From Brasenia schreberi (lineage: Eukaryota; Streptophyta; Magnoliopsida; Nymphaeales; Cabombaceae), in assembly GCA_036023115.1 (NCBI GenBank), contig JAYKKT010000089.1:22922501-22986500 (forward strand): DNA of 64,000 bases, given 5' to 3'. The notes beneath the pieces are model-generated. The model was not told the origin of the DNA. It saw only the letters and a list, made by a program, of their open reading frames with translations, and searched no databases. Below, piece after piece: positions 13,201 to 25,249 of this stretch; the first letter of the stretch is position 1, and each line of letters begins with the position of its first letter. Made by a program: the position numbers and the translations under genes.

Positions 13201-13445
13201 ATCGACAAAGAATAGCCCGAGATTATGAAAAGCATATGAAGGCTCGCCACTTCAAAGTGGGAGATCTTGTCTTGAAAACTATCCACCATCGTGGCCCACA
13301 TACACTTGGAAAGTGGCAGCCCAAGTGGGATGGTCCCCATGTTATAAGGGAGACAATCACAAATAATGCATATTGGTTGATTGATGTTGAGGAAAGAAAT
13401 TTAGTTGACCCTATAAATGCCCAATACAAAAAATATTATGTATAG
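10300..13445 (+). pseudogene. Ty3/gypsy Tat-lineage pol (RT, RNase H, aRH, integrase), decayed
   Basis: Homology begins at about 10300 (EHHLPLEPNAKPVKQKLRKI), so gag, protease and the RT lead-in are missing. RT: FMDGYSGYNQIKLAP (about 10611), YTVMPFGLKNAGAT, catalytic YVDDLL (about 10805). RNase H: AYERNYQAMKK, FRHYFRDHEIWIVSKLDPI. The second, archaeal-type RNase H (MYLDGAKNQHG...VAEYEVL...NTIADALSSLGSS, 11720-12090) marks the Tat lineage. Integrase: HDHVRKCHQCQ zinc finger (about 12500), core D at FDIIGPI, D at LDNGTPF (about 12790), E at EATNKTL with the preceding codon a stop, and C-terminal module to 13445. Breaks include frameshifts near 10450, 11190, 12650 and 13000 and several stops (for example TAG at 10691, TAA near 10750 and 12896). 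Non-functional and older than the right-hand elements. Confidence 0.92.
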
Positions 13446-14599
13446 GGTCTATCTTAAATTCTTTTGAAAAGATTTTAAAATGGGTCTCCTTTGAACTTCT
13501 TGAAAGAAGGATCAAAATAAATTATATGACCCTAAATAAGGAAATTGATGCTTCATGAAAAGTGGAGTTTTCAAAATCATTTGGTAACATTTTAAAAATC
13601 TTTGGCTTACAAAATGAGGCCTAGTTCAAAATAGCAAAATATTTTCAAATGGTAGATGCTATTAGGAAATGGGATGTTCTTGGTTAAATTGGGTATCCAA
13701 AGGGATGAGTTTTCTGCCACTTCATTTCTCTCTAAAAAGGAAAATTGGCAAAATCAAAAGAAAACAAAAAAAGAAAACAAAAACCTCTAATATAGAGGTC
13801 TTCCAAAATCAAAAGAAGAAGGGAAAACAAAAACCTCCAAAATAGAGGTCTTCCCTTTGAAAGAAAAGAAAAGAAAAAGCCAAAAGAAAAAAAAAAAAAA
13901 TTTCCATTAAAATTCTCTTAGCCTTAAACAACGAGACACTTCAGAAGGGACTGTGGTAACTCTTTCTCAAATCTCTTACAACTTATCCCAATAGAAAAAG
14001 GTTCTCCAATAAAATCTCAGAGTAGGAATATGACCTACTTATTTGGATCTCATTTTGTTTGAGAATTAGACTTTGTTGTGTGAGAAATTGAATTTTGAAA
14101 TGTCATTCAAAATTTCCTACAAAGCCTTTGCTAAGTAGTGGGTATTGAAACCCGAGTAGGGGGAAATGTGAGAAATTGGAAGTCCTTTTGATAGAAACTA
14201 AAAAGGAGTTTCTGTTTGAAAAGAAATTTTGAAAACCCAAAACATCAAAAGAAACAATATGAGATTATCTCACTTGGAGCAGCCGACCTTCATAGGCTTC
14301 TCCTCAAGCTCATACATCTCATGAGTGAGTCTCTAAACACACACTACAATACATTTACATCACACACCATGCATGCATACATCCATCAAAAGGTCAGCCA
14401 TGCATGATCATTTTAGGACTAGTGCTTAGTATAAGTCATGTCCCCTTTGGCACAAATCTCCTTCCTTCACAAAAATATGAGAAAACGGATGCTATGAAAT
14501 GAAAGAAGATTCATAATCTCAAGTCAAGTTTTGGGAAGAAAAATCGAAAAGGGTGTGTTTCTTCTTTTCCATTATCCAAATAAATCTCAAAATAATGCC
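13446..14599 (+). other. 3' untranslated region of the decayed Tat element
   Basis: Non-coding, A-rich DNA between the integrase stop and the polypurine tract. It aligns by eye with the same interval of element P (47469-48623) and with 21470-21942, for example the CACTTCAGAAGGGAC hairpin region (13938 onward) and the block around CTTGGAGCAG. Confidence 0.75.
13750..13860 (+). repeat. Tandem duplication carrying a hairpin
   Basis: Two units of about 55 bp, A-rich, each ending in a stem: ACCTCTAATATAGAGGT in the first (7-bp perfect arms) and ACCTCCAAAATAGAGGT in the second, followed by CTTCC. Lies in the 3' untranslated region of the element. Confidence 0.7.
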
Positions 14600-14612
14600 A
14601 AAGAGGGGCATC
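14600..14612 (+). other. Polypurine tract before LTR A
   Basis: AAAGAGGGGCATC abuts the LTR start TGTAAACACCCC. The same tract precedes the LTRs at 21958 and 48640. Confidence 0.85.
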
Positions 14613-16830
14613 TGTAAACACCCCAAAATGTTTTGCAAAAATATATTCAAGCATATTTCAAAACAGTAGGCTGGTTTTAAAATCCATGATTTAAATACGG
14701 CCTACGAATTTCATAAAATATCAAAAACAAAGATTTTGAAATTTAAAGTTTTCAGTTTCAAAATCAAGTTTTAAAAATATAAATAAAGATGAAATTAGGA
14801 TTGGTTCGAAAGATGATAAGGATGAAGCCCGCCAAAGATCTCGAAAGAAGGCACAATCTCAAGGCCAAAAACGGCATCAAAGTAGCAATAAGAAGGCAAG
14901 GACCGAGCTCATTCACCAAATGTAGACTAAGACGAAGGACCTAGTCTCAAACGGGCTAGGGAAGTTGAAGCCAAGATGGGCTAGGCCGAATCAAGAGCCT
15001 AAGACTAAGGGCTAAGGCTTGAGTCACACTCAAAGACGAATAAGTTGATTCAAACTAAGACATGGGCTAGCCTAAGGCAAGGGCTTAAGAAGATCAGGCC
15101 ATAGACTAAAGGAGGACCGAAGACATGAACCAAGCCAAGCCACGACTCCATCAAATACGACACCAAAGGCTACCCCAAAGAGAACCTAGCCCGCTGCACC
15201 AATGCCAACCGATTGCACTTGACCGCATCATGCTAGATCGAGTCACTTGACTGTATCATGCTAGATTGAGCCACTTGGCCGACCTAGCCACATGGGGCTG
15301 GGTTTGCTTTGACCAAATGGGACCACCATAAGCCCATGTGAAGAGGTTTTGGTCCAGCCAAGAGTTAGGTTAAGACTTGGGCTCCAAAAGACCCATTCAA
15401 GCCCAATTGGAGATCCACCAAAATCCTATAAAAAGGCACCTTGGGGAGCTATTTTCCAGCATTGAAGAAAGAGAAGAAAGAGCCTAAGAGAGAGAGGGAG
15501 AGCTACAGTAAGAGAGAGAGGAAGAGAGGGAGAGAAAGAGAGAGAGACGAAGAGAAAGGAGAGGAAGAGGAATGAGACGTCTCCTCCAAAATCCTCCTCA
15601 TCCGATGCCAAGGGAGGTCCAATTGCAAGGTTTATTTCTCATACCTTATTTACTTTAATCTCTCCTTATTCACATTCAATTAAAAGGTGTTGTATTAATG
15701 GAGCAATTGTCTTCCCCATGATATAATAGCTAGTGATGTTCATTTCATTTCTTTACATTCACGCCTATTACATGTTTGATTTCAAGTTTCTCCTACCTAT
15801 CTATACGATATACTCTCTTATATCTTCTAATCCCTTCCATGCTTAAGGTATAAATATATTTCAATTCATTTTTTTCAGTCATTTACTTTAAATTTGCTGT
15901 GATGAGTCTTTTAATTTTGGACGAAATGTATTAATGTATGTTTTAAACATAGAAATCTGTTTTCAGCATCCTACATATGTCTGATGTTTTATTTTTCATT
16001 TTCGTCTATCTGCTCCAAATGATTTGAAATTTGGTACACCGAATTCTTACACACAAGCCCACATATGATAAAATTTTCAAGAATTTTAGGGTCGTGCAGC
16101 CATGGAACTAAAATTGGGAAGATCGGAAAAATCTATAGTTAAATTTGTCAAACCTGTGTTTCCAACAATAGAGCTTGGGTTATTATCCTATAACTCTGTC
16201 TGTAGTGAACCAATTTCAGTGGAACTTATATCATTAGAAAGCTGACATCCATACATTTCCAACAAAACCAAGTTCATAAAGATTGGAGATCTGTATACAG
16301 AGATACAAACGTTTCTTTAAACCTCTGTATTTTTGTGATAGATCAGTTCTGAACGCCTAAGAAGAGGTACATTCTTGATTTAATTCTGCACAATCACAAC
16401 ACAAAAAAATAGAGTAAAAATAGTTCATATTCGTGTTTACTTACTGTAAAATTTTTGTGAATTTTTGAATCCCAAATTATTCAGAAAATTCTGAAAACAA
16501 GTTCTAAAAACATAACCGGTTTCTGTTTTTCAGAACTTTGAAAATTTTCCTTTCAGAGGCCAAGTGCACGTTTTTGGTTAATTCAAAAGTGAATTTTCAA
16601 AACACACCTTGTTTAAATCAATCCTCAAAGCGTCTAGGCTGACCCTTAAGTATTGGTTCAAGAAAGCCTAAGATGAAAAGATCTCGTTTTTCCACAATCG
16701 CTACAAAGGGTGAGAAAATCAATTTTTACTAGTTTAAGCAAACTAGCTAGCACACTCACACAAACGACGTAGATTAAAAACTTATTTCAAGTCTCTACAT
16801 AGACTTTGGAGTAAAATTTTCACATCTATA
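14613..16830 (+). repeat. LTR A (3' LTR of the decayed Tat element)
   Basis: 2218 bp, starting TGTAAACACCCC after the polypurine tract and ending ..TTCACATCTATA, the same terminus as LTR B. Visible parts: TATA box at 15427, purine-rich (AG-repeat) leader at 15470-15560, the GTTGTATTAATGGAGC hairpin core at 15686-15728, and the near-terminal palindrome ACTAGTTT..AAACTAGCT (16728-16748). The usual CA end is TA here, most simply by C-to-T decay. Confidence 0.85.
15427..15433 (+). promoter_or_regulatory. Candidate TATA box of LTR A
   Basis: TATAAAA followed about 40 bp later by a GA-rich leader. The same arrangement is seen in LTRs B and C, so this is the likely element promoter. Confidence 0.5.
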
Positions 16831-17262
16831 ATAGGCCAAATGGCCTCACGAGCCATTCAAATAGTCCTAACTTCATTTTGAAGGTCGTTTTTCATTCATC
16901 TCCCTCCTTCATTCGAATCTGGTAGTAACCACTCTTGAGATCAATCGCAATGATTCATTTTTCTTGGGTACAAGAAGGGCAGGTACTTCACACGAACTCA
17001 TGGACTCTCTCAAGAAGCTTTTACCAACCAGTTCTTTGATTTGGCATTGCAACTCATTAGCGTCATTGGGGTTACAATGATAGGTCGGCTTGTTTGGAAG
17101 AGTTGCACCAGGTAGTAGATCAATGTGGTACTCAATACCCTTAATTAGAGGCAAACAATCAGGAATCTCGTCAAGAAACATATCGATGAATTCTCTCAAT
17201 AGCTTAGCGAGTAGAGGATGCTCCTACGTTGGCAAGCCGGTGTCCATTCCCTTAGCTACAAC
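16831..17262 (-). pseudogene. Chromovirus (Ty3/gypsy) RT fragment with internal deletion
   Basis: On the minus strand 17199-16960 reads EFIDMFLDEIPDCLPLIKGI, YHIDLLPGATLPNKPTYHCN, then KSFLRESMSSCEVPALLVPKK, the N-terminal RT of plant chromoviruses. It then jumps to DLKSGYYQIRMKEGDE and KTTFKMKLGLFEWLVRPFGL at 16945-16835. The roughly 20-30 residues between PKK and DLKSGYY are lost or scrambled, and the copy stops just after RPFGL at the edge of LTR A. It is a different lineage from its Tat neighbours, which appear to have inserted on both sides of it. Confidence 0.85.
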
Positions 17263-17263
17263 C

Positions 17264-19648
17264 TATAAACACCCAAAAATTTTCTCCAAATATTTGATTT
17301 TTTAGAAATTTTGCCTTTTGAAGAATAAATTACAATTTTGGGTCTTTTAAGAGTTTTCAAATAAAGATACCCTAAATGAACTCATTTTCATACCAAAATT
17401 TTGTAACAGCCTCAAAATAAGGATAAATGACACCCATCTCAAAACAATCAAATTATGACAAAGAGCAAAAAACATGATTGCTTTGCCCTCAAGTCCAAAT
17501 TGACAAGATTCTGCTTTTTCAAATGATTGCCTTCAAAGAAAGAAGGGTTTCAAATAAGTTTTCAAATAAACAAATGAAAATAAAATATTGGGAACCAAAC
17601 CCAAAAATGTTTGTAAAATATCAAATTTACAAAATTACAAAAAACCTTTGAAATTCAAAACCAAATCAATCCAAATCAGGCCTCAAAAACTCGCTCGATT
17701 GAGGATAGTCCTACTCCAGGACCCTACACTAATCCAAAGAGTTAAAGCGGTCCAAGACCCTACACCCAATGATTAAAGAGGTTCGAGACCCTACACCCAT
17801 CGAAAGGGTTAAAGTAGTTGAAATGGAGACTAAATAATGGAGTGAAAGAAGGTCACTCATGCAAACAAACATTGGGAATGAGACTCAATTGATCCTAAAG
17901 ATGAGCTAGAAGAAGCTGACTCAAGCCAAGGTGGATTCAAGTCTCAAGCTCAAAGAACAAATAAAGACCACACCCATGTCAAGACTCGTTTCAAGGAAAG
18001 CCACCAAGATCAAGCAAGGGGCAGGTTAGTGTGAGTCGAGGTCACATAGCCAAGTCCAATGAAGAATGTAGACCATGTGGGCTGCACCAAGCCCACATGG
18101 GCTAAGAAGGGACCACCCTCCCAGCCCACATGTACCCCATGTGCATGAATCGGCTAGCCATTTGGATTGGATTGGATTGAGATGGCCCCAAAGGCCCAAA
18201 TCATGCAAGGCCCTAGAGCCCCCCCTTAAATATACAAAAGGGGGCCTTGGGGCCGTGTTTTAGGCATTGAGGGAAGGTGGGAAAGAGCATAAGAGAGAGA
18301 GGGAGAGCTACAATAGGAGAGAGAGAGAGAGGGAAAGAAAGAGAGAGAGAGGGAGAGAAAAGAGAGGAAGAAGGAGGAACTGTTCCCTCCCAATTCTTCC
18401 AAATTTAGTGCCAAGGAGGGTTCCTTTACAAGGTCCATTTTCTTCTCCTTCTTAAATTTCTTCTTCCTTACTTTTATTTATTAAAAAGGGGTTGTATTAA
18501 TAGAGCAATTAACTCCCCCCATGATGTAATAGAATAGATATACTGCCCATTTCATTTCGTTTACATTTATGCTCATTACTTGTTTGATTTCAAGTTTCCT
18601 CTACCTCTCTATACATTATACTCCCATATATCTCCTAATCCCCCCTATGCTTAAGCTATAGATATATTTCAATTAATTTTCTTCAGTCATTTACATTTCA
18701 ATAGCTGTTATTTGTCTTTTATTTTTGGATGAAATGCATTCATGTATTTTCTAAACACAAAAATTTGTTTTAAACATATTTCATCCATCTGATGATTTAT
18801 TTTTAATTTCCTATCATTTGCTTTAAATGATCTGAAACTTTGTACACCTAATCCCTACACACCAGCCCACTTCTCATAAAATTTTGAAGAATTTTAGGAC
18901 CGTATAGCTACATAATTAAAATTGAGAAAAATCAGACAAATCCATAGTTGAATCTATAAAACGTGTATTTACTGCAACAAAGCTTCGGTTATTATCCCAT
19001 AACTTTGTCTTTAGTGAACTATCTCAATTGAAAGCTGACATCCATAGCGTCCCAAAAGGACTAAGTTTATAAAGATGAGAGCTCTGTGCACCGAGACATA
19101 GATGTTTTTCTATACCTCTGTATTTGTGTCACAAAACTATTTTGGACGTCTAAGCAAAGGTCATTCCTTGATTTAATTGAAGACTATCACAATACCAAAA
19201 TTAGAAAGAAAAATAGTTTCTAAACCTCCATATGATCCTCTTATTCACTGTAAAATTTTCATGATTTTTGAAGATTTAAAAGCTATTTAAAAAAATCCAA
19301 AAATAAGTTATGAAATTAGAACCAATTTCTGTTTTTCAAAACTTAGAAAATTTTTCTTCTAAAGACCTAAGCCCACGAATTTAGTTAAGTCATTTGGGTT
19401 TGAAAAGTGAATTTTAAAAATACATCTTATCAAGATCAATCCTTAAAGCGTCTAGGTTGACCCTTGAGCATCAGTTTAAGAAGTCCTTAGTCGAAAAGAT
19501 CTCACTTTCCCACAATCGTCATTAAAGTAAGAAAATACAACTTTGCTAGTTTAAGTAAAAGTAGCTGGCACTCTCGCGTACGACGTATTGTGTGAAAGCT
19601 TATTTGAAGTCTTTACATAGACTTTGGAGTAAAATTTTCACATCTATA
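17264..19648 (+). repeat. LTR B (5' LTR of a deletion-derivative Tat element)
   Basis: 2385 bp from TATAAACACCC (TG decayed to TA) to ..TTCACATCTATA, followed at once by a PBS, which shows this is the 5' LTR. Similar throughout to LTR C and more loosely to LTR A. Contains the (AG)-rich leader (18290-18365), hairpin core at 18488-18530 and the near-terminal palindrome region about 19546-19570. The 17-codon-scale ORFs in it are not genes. Confidence 0.85.
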
Positions 19649-19652
19649 GAAT

Positions 19653-19670
19653 TGGTATGCCCGATGGGAC
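19653..19670 (+). other. Primer binding site of the B/C element
   Basis: TGGTATGCCCGATGGGAC, four bases after the LTR. It differs from the PBS of element M (TGGCACGCCCGGTGGGAC) at three sites, all C/T or G/A changes. The TGG start matches the CCA end of a tRNA primer; I could not assign the tRNA. Confidence 0.7.
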
Positions 19671-19860
19671 TTGAGTCTTTGAGCATTGTTGAGTCTTTGA
19701 GCATTGATTGATTCGGTGTTGGTTTTCAAATTCACTCTTTTAAAAAACTTTGGTGCTTAATCTATTCCTTTTGCACATGTCTACTTTCTTCAAAAATAAT
19801 GTAAATTTTGGATGATTCCTTTGAAAATAGGTCAAGTAAGGCCTCATCAAACTTTCCAAA

Positions 19861-20172
19861 TTGGTTTTCCAAAACCTCAAAAAAATCTCTAAAACCCGAG
19901 ATGAAGAACTTGTCTCTTTGAGGAAGAGAGCAATACAACTTAAAAGAGAAATTGAGGCCCTAAGCCAAAAGGCCAAGGCACATCGTTCTCATGAAAAGTC
20001 ATATCGAGTACATAGGGAGAAAAACCATACTTGGAAAACAAAATCGAGGCCAAAATTTGATGAAGGATATGAGGCCACAAATGTAGCAAGTGTGGAGACT
20101 GAATCATCCAACCTTGCTGACCATCCAAACATCCCTTTCTCCATAGAAAAGCCAAAAAAATTCTTCATTTAG
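19861..20172 (+). pseudogene. gag N-terminal remnant of the B/C element
   Basis: Reads RKRAIQLKREIEALSQKAKA, which aligns with the gag start of element M (LRREFEAKIDALSQEAE), followed by a charged stretch and a stop. The capsid, protease and pol of this element are absent, so it is a non-autonomous deletion derivative. Confidence 0.6.
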
Positions 20173-20179
20173 AAAAATT

Positions 20180-21417
20180 AAAACAATATGGAAAGTCTTG
20201 AAAAATAAAAAACAATTGAAAATCAAAATGATTTGTTTATATAGGGTAGAGTTAGGTATACCTAGGCTATCGATGCCTATCCTAGGGATAATCATGCCTG
20301 CCCTAGGCTCAAAACATATAAAGTGCATAAGCAAAGGAAAGGGAAATTTCAGCACATCTACTTCTATTACATCATGGGAGAAGACAAAGCTCCATTAATA
20401 TAACCCCTTTTCAATTGAATAATAAGAAGAGATGGGGATTTAATCAAGTTAGAACTAGCACTTACCCGGATTTCCAAGGAAATGACCTCCAAAGATGGTG
20501 CTCGACCCTCACCTTCCCTCTTTTTCACTCGTTTTTCTCACCATAACCCAAACGGCAACACTTGCCTTGATCATAACACCCTCTTCCCTCTCTAAGCCTC
20601 TCCCTAGTAGCCTATACTCTCACTCCAACAGCACAAGGTGCAACACTCTCTCAAGCAACTCAAGATGAGAGAACATGGCCCCCCTTGACCTCTATTTATA
20701 GGCCAAGGGGGGCCTTTCTAGGCCCTTCGTTGGGGCAGGCGGCCCAAAGTCCAAATCTGATCCAATTCTTCATGGTGTTCACGTGGAAGAGAGATAGGAG
20801 TGGTCCCCTTTTAGTCAGCCATGGACCAGCCTCATGTGGGCTGGTTGTGGACTTGATTGGGTGCACCTAGTCATGGTTGGCCAGGTGCTTGAACCTTCCA
20901 AGTTCAAACGATTGGCTCTTCTTCGAGTGGCTTCATTTGTTGATTTCTCCACTTAATCAAGGGTAGGTAGGAAGGTGATTTGAAAATTTTTGGCCCAAGG
21001 ATATAAGATGAACAAGGGTAGCAAAATCCCGATATTAGTTGAATTAAAAACATTCGGTTCAAGTAAGGCTCGATGTTTAATTCAAGTCAATCATGTCTAG
21101 GATTTGGTTGAAGTGGGCTGGGTTTGATGAGGTCGTCCACCTTGATTTGGTCTTGGATGAGGATATGCTTTAACTTGATCTCCTCCCTTGATTTCCGGCT
21201 TGTCCTTTGCGAAATCGTCCCTAGCTCGAGGCGGGCCCTACTTGTCAACCTGCTTTACTCCAATCTTCTAGGCTTTCTATTTTTATGTTTATTTTGAAAC
21301 CTTTTAAAATCTTTATTTTAAAGATTTAAAAGCTTCATTTTAAAGCTAAAAGGTTTAAAATAAGTCAACTTTCGAATTTTGGAGTATTTTCAGAAAATTT
21401 TATTTAGGGTGTTTACA
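20180..21417 (-). repeat. LTR D, minus-strand LTR fragment nested in the B/C element
   Basis: Ends (in minus sense begins) with TGTAAACACCC at 21417 and contains, in minus orientation, TATAAATA (20700-20693) with a downstream leader and the hairpin core GGGGTTATATTAATGGAGC (20407-20389). Its distal end is indistinct at about 20180. Flanked by gag remnant on the left and the B/C element's 3' untranslated region on the right, so it was inserted into that element and later truncated. Confidence 0.7.
20693..20700 (-). promoter_or_regulatory. Candidate TATA box of LTR D
   Basis: TATAAATA on the minus strand, followed by AGAGGTCAAGG; same layout as the LTR2 promoter. Confidence 0.45.
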
Positions 21418-21957
21418 GAAATGTTGTTGAGTTTTTTCATGTATAAAAACCTCTACCAAGTAATTTTGTATTAAAATGAAAGTTAAGGGAAATATAAGAA
21501 ATGAAAGTCCCTTTTGATAGAAATAAAAAGAAAGTATCCATTTCAAAATGATTTTTACAAAATCCAAGGCATCAAAGAAATGAACATGGAGGAGATCCCA
21601 CTTAGAGGAGCCAACTTTCATGGGATCTCTCCTAAATAAATCATAGAGATTATCCAACATACACGATTCATCCATTGCATACATCTCATGCCCATATGAA
21701 TTCATAAATGGTCTTATGTACATATGATCCTTGCATTGGTCGACTACCATCCATGTTGAGTCACCCTTGCTAGAAATCCTCTTCCATCGGAATTAGGATA
21801 GCCGAAGTTTAAGAAATGAACCCATTAACAAAGATTGGGAAAGTTCATGGAATCTTGATTCAATTCAAAGCAACTCAAGCATAAAAATAAAATTTTTATG
21901 AGTGTTATTCTTTGCTATTAACCAAATAAATTTAGATTAATGCCAAAGAGGGGCATC
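21418..21957 (+). other. 3' untranslated region and polypurine tract of the B/C element
   Basis: From about 21470 homologous by eye to 14150-14612 (AGTCCCTTTTGATAGAAA, CCCACTTAGAGGAGCC, CATCTCATG). It ends in the tract CCAAAGAGGGGCATC (21943-21957), abutting LTR C. Confidence 0.75.
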
Positions 21958-24116
21958 TATAAACATCCAAATTTTTTCTCAAACCATTTGATTTTTTAGA
22001 AATTTTGCCTTTTGAAGAATAAATTACGGTTTTGGGTCTTTTAAAGGTTTTCAAATAAAGACACCCTAAACAAACTCATTTTCGCATCAAAATTTTATAA
22101 CAGCCTCAAAATAAGGATAAATGACACAGCTCTCAAAACAATCTAATTTTGACAAAGATCCAAAAAATGACTGCTTTGCCCTTAAGTCCAAATTGGCAGG
22201 ATTCTGCTTTTTCAAATGATTGCCTTAAAAAAAGAAAGGGTTTCAAACAAGTTTTCAAAGAAACAAATAAAAATAAAACATTAGGAACCAAACCCAAGAA
22301 TGTTTGCAAAATATTAAATTTATAGAATTACGAAAAAATTTTGAAATTCAAAACCAAATCAATCCAAATCAAGCCTCAAAAACTCGCCCAATTGAAGATA
22401 GTCCTACTTTGGGACCCTACACTCATCCAAAGGGTTAAAGCAGTTAGAGATCCTACGCCCAAGGGTTGAAGAGGTTCGAGACCCTACACCCATCGAAAAG
22501 GTTAAAGTGGTCCAATACCCTACACCCAACAAAGGGTTAAAGTGGTTGAAATGGTAAAGACTAGCTTATGGAGCGAAAGCAGGTCACCCATGCAAACAAA
22601 TATTGAGAATGAGACTCAATTGTTTTCTAAAAAGTATATTTGAAGATTTCGTTAAAACTTGATGTTTTCAAATATATCTCAAATTAAATGATTTTAAATA
22701 ATAAAAAAAGAAATGTTTGAAACCATAAATCTTAAGTGAAAAGATAATCAAGCAAAACAAAATTCTTGAAGGTAGGATCGAATGTAACATCCAAATCAAG
22801 CCTCGAAGCAAGGTCATCAAGAGTTCAAAACTCAAGTCAATCATAAACAAGAGCCAGAAGAAGCTGACTCAAGCCAAGGTGGATTCAAGTCTCAAGTTCA
22901 AAGAACAAATAAAGACCACACCCAAGTCGAGACTCGTCTCAAGGTAAGCCACCAAGATCAAGCAAGGGGCGAGATAGGGTGAGTCGAGCTTACCTAGACA
23001 AGTCCAATGAAGAATGCAACCCATGTGGATTGCACCAAGCTCACATGGGCTAAGAAGGGACCACCCTCTCAGCCTACATGCACACCATGTGCATGAATGG
23101 GCCAACCATTTGGATTGGATTGGGTTGGGATGGCCCCAAAGGCCCAAATCATGGAAGCCCTAGAGCCCCCCATTGAAATATATAAAAGGGAGCCTTGGGG
23201 CTGGGTTTTAAGCATTGAAGGAAGGTGGGAAAGAGCCTAAGAGAGAGAGAGGGAGAGCTGCAGTAAGAGAGAGAGAGAGGGAGAGAAAAGGGAGGAAGAA
23301 GCAGGAACCGTCCCCTCCCAATTCTTCTAAATTCAGTGCCAAGGAGGGCTCCTTTATAAGGTCGATCTTCTTCTCTCTTCTTAAATTTCTTCTTCCTTAC
23401 TTTTATTTATTAAAAAGGGGTTGTATTAATGGAGCAATTAACTCCCCCCATGATGCAATAGAATAGATATGTTGTCCATTTCATTTCATTTACATTTAAG
23501 CTCATTACTTGTTTGATTTTAAATTTCCTCTACCTCTCTATACATTATACTCCCTTATATCTCATAATACCCTCTATACTTAAGCTATAAATATATTTCA
23601 ATTCATTTCCTTCAGTCATTTACATTCCAATAGTTATCATTTGTCCTTTAATTTCGGATGAGATGCATTCATGTATTTTCTAAACAGGAAAATTTGTTTT
23701 AAATCTCCTGCATGTGTCTTATGATTTATTTTTAATTTTCTATCCTCTGCTCTAAATGATCTGAAACTTTATACACCGAATTCCCACACACCAGCCCACT
23801 TCTCATAAAATTTTTAAGAATTTTACAACCATGCAGCCATGTAATTAAAATTAGAGAAAATCGGACAAATCTATAGTTGAATCTTTAAAACCTATGTTTA
23901 CTACAACAGACCTTGGGTTATTATCCCATCAGTAGTGAACTGTCTCATTGGAAATCTAACATCCATAGCTTTCCAACAAGACCAAGTTCATAAAGATCGA
24001 AGCTCTATGCATTGAGACAACTGTTCTTCTAAACCTCTATATTTCTGTCATAGAAATATTTCAAATGTCTAAGCAAGGGTCATTCCCTGATTTAATTGCA
24101 GACTGTTGTAAACATG
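21958..24116 (+). repeat. LTR C (3' LTR of the B/C element, truncated)
   Basis: Starts TATAAACATCC after the polypurine tract and follows LTR B through TATA box TATAAAA (23181), AG-rich leader (23240-23285) and hairpin core (23417-23459). It stops at ..TTAATTGCAGACTGT where LTR2 begins. The last part present in LTR B (about 19180-19648) is missing. Confidence 0.83.
23181..23187 (+). promoter_or_regulatory. Candidate TATA box of LTR C
   Basis: TATAAAA in the same position relative to the GCCTTGGGG..AAGCATTGA leader as in LTRs A and B. Confidence 0.5.
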
Positions 24117-24592
24117 AAAATTTCCACTCCCAAGTTTATAAAACTCGAAGTAAATCTTTTTGTGCCTACGCTTGCGCGAGCATGCCAGCTAGCTTACTCA
24201 AACTAGCGAAGATTTTAAAATGATTTTCTGACTTTGGTGATTATAGGCAAGCAAACTCTTTTCGCTTTAAACCTTCCTGAACAGATTCTCAAGGATCAGT
24301 TTAAGCGCTTAAAAACTTCGACTTCTAAACAAGTATTTACCTCAAACGACAAGTGTTTTGGGCGAATTTTGGTTCGTGCACTCTTTGCCAATTTTATTAC
24401 GAGGATTGGACGACCCCTAAGACTTTTGCAAGTTTTATTTATTTAGGCCTGATATATGTGTGGAATGTGTGGCCTAATTTTAGCATGATTTTAGTTAGTG
24501 TTCGAGCGATTTGCCGCAATGAGCGGATGCAGAGATGCTATAAATTCTGTTTTGGGTTTTCGAGAACGATGATGCGAACTCACCCAAATTAA

Positions 24593-24900
24593 AATTGCAC
24601 CCACTCTACTTTCATGAAAGTAAAACTCACGCGAATTGAAAGTGCAATTACTCTACTTTCACGAAAGTAAAACTCACACAAATTGAAGTGCTTTCACTCT
24701 ACTTTCACGAAAGTAAAACTCATGCGAATTGAAGTAATTTCACTCTATTTTCACGAAAGTAAAACTCACGCAAATTGAAGTGCTTTCACGAAAGTAAAAC
24801 CCATGCAAATTGAAGTGCTTTCACTCTACTTTCACGAAAGTAAAACTCACGCGAATTTAAGTGCAGCCACTCTACGATCACGGAAGTAAAACTCACGCTA
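24593..24900 (-). repeat. 46-bp tandem repeat array in LTR2
   Basis: About seven units spaced mostly 46 bp (GAAAGT at 24615, 24663, 24709, 24755, 24790, 24836; degenerate at 24882). Each carries the inverted repeat ACTTTCACGAAAGT and AAAACTCACGCGAATT. The plus-strand LTR2 copy has a shorter version at about 41830-42230. Confidence 0.85.
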
Positions 24901-24959
24901 AATGAAATACGTATACTTGCTTAAGAACAGAGGGGGTTCGAAGTATAGAATATTTATAA

Positions 24960-25140
24960 TGTATATTGAAGCAGAGAGCGGAAAGGCTCAAGTGCATGTG
25001 AGTGTAAAGAGCGAAAAGGTTCAAGTGCTTGTGGGCGCGATCGTGTTCATCCACCAATTAAGAGCGAAAATGCTCAAGTGCTCGTGGGTGCGATCATGTT
25101 CATCTCCCAGTTAAGAGCGAAAAGGCTCAAGTGCTCGTGA
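24960..25140 (-). repeat. GAGCGAAAAGGCTC repeats in LTR2
   Basis: Four imperfect copies of AAGAGCGAAAAGGCTCAAGT followed by GTGGGTGCGATCATGTTCAT. The same GAGC..GCTC motif forms the centre of the 109-bp repeats in LTR1. Confidence 0.75.
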
Positions 25141-25249
25141 TCATGCACGAATATTACAACATGGGGGGAGAATTCGCTCCATTAATACAACTCCGTTCTG
25201 AATTGAATTTAAGGGAGAAAGCGGTTTAAAATCAAAGCTTGTGGTTCGG

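Noticed and set aside
15426..15611. ORFs of alternating Leu-Ser or Arg-Glu in 15.4, 18.3 and 23.2 kb
   Set aside because: Caused by the (AG)-rich leader of LTRs A, B and C.
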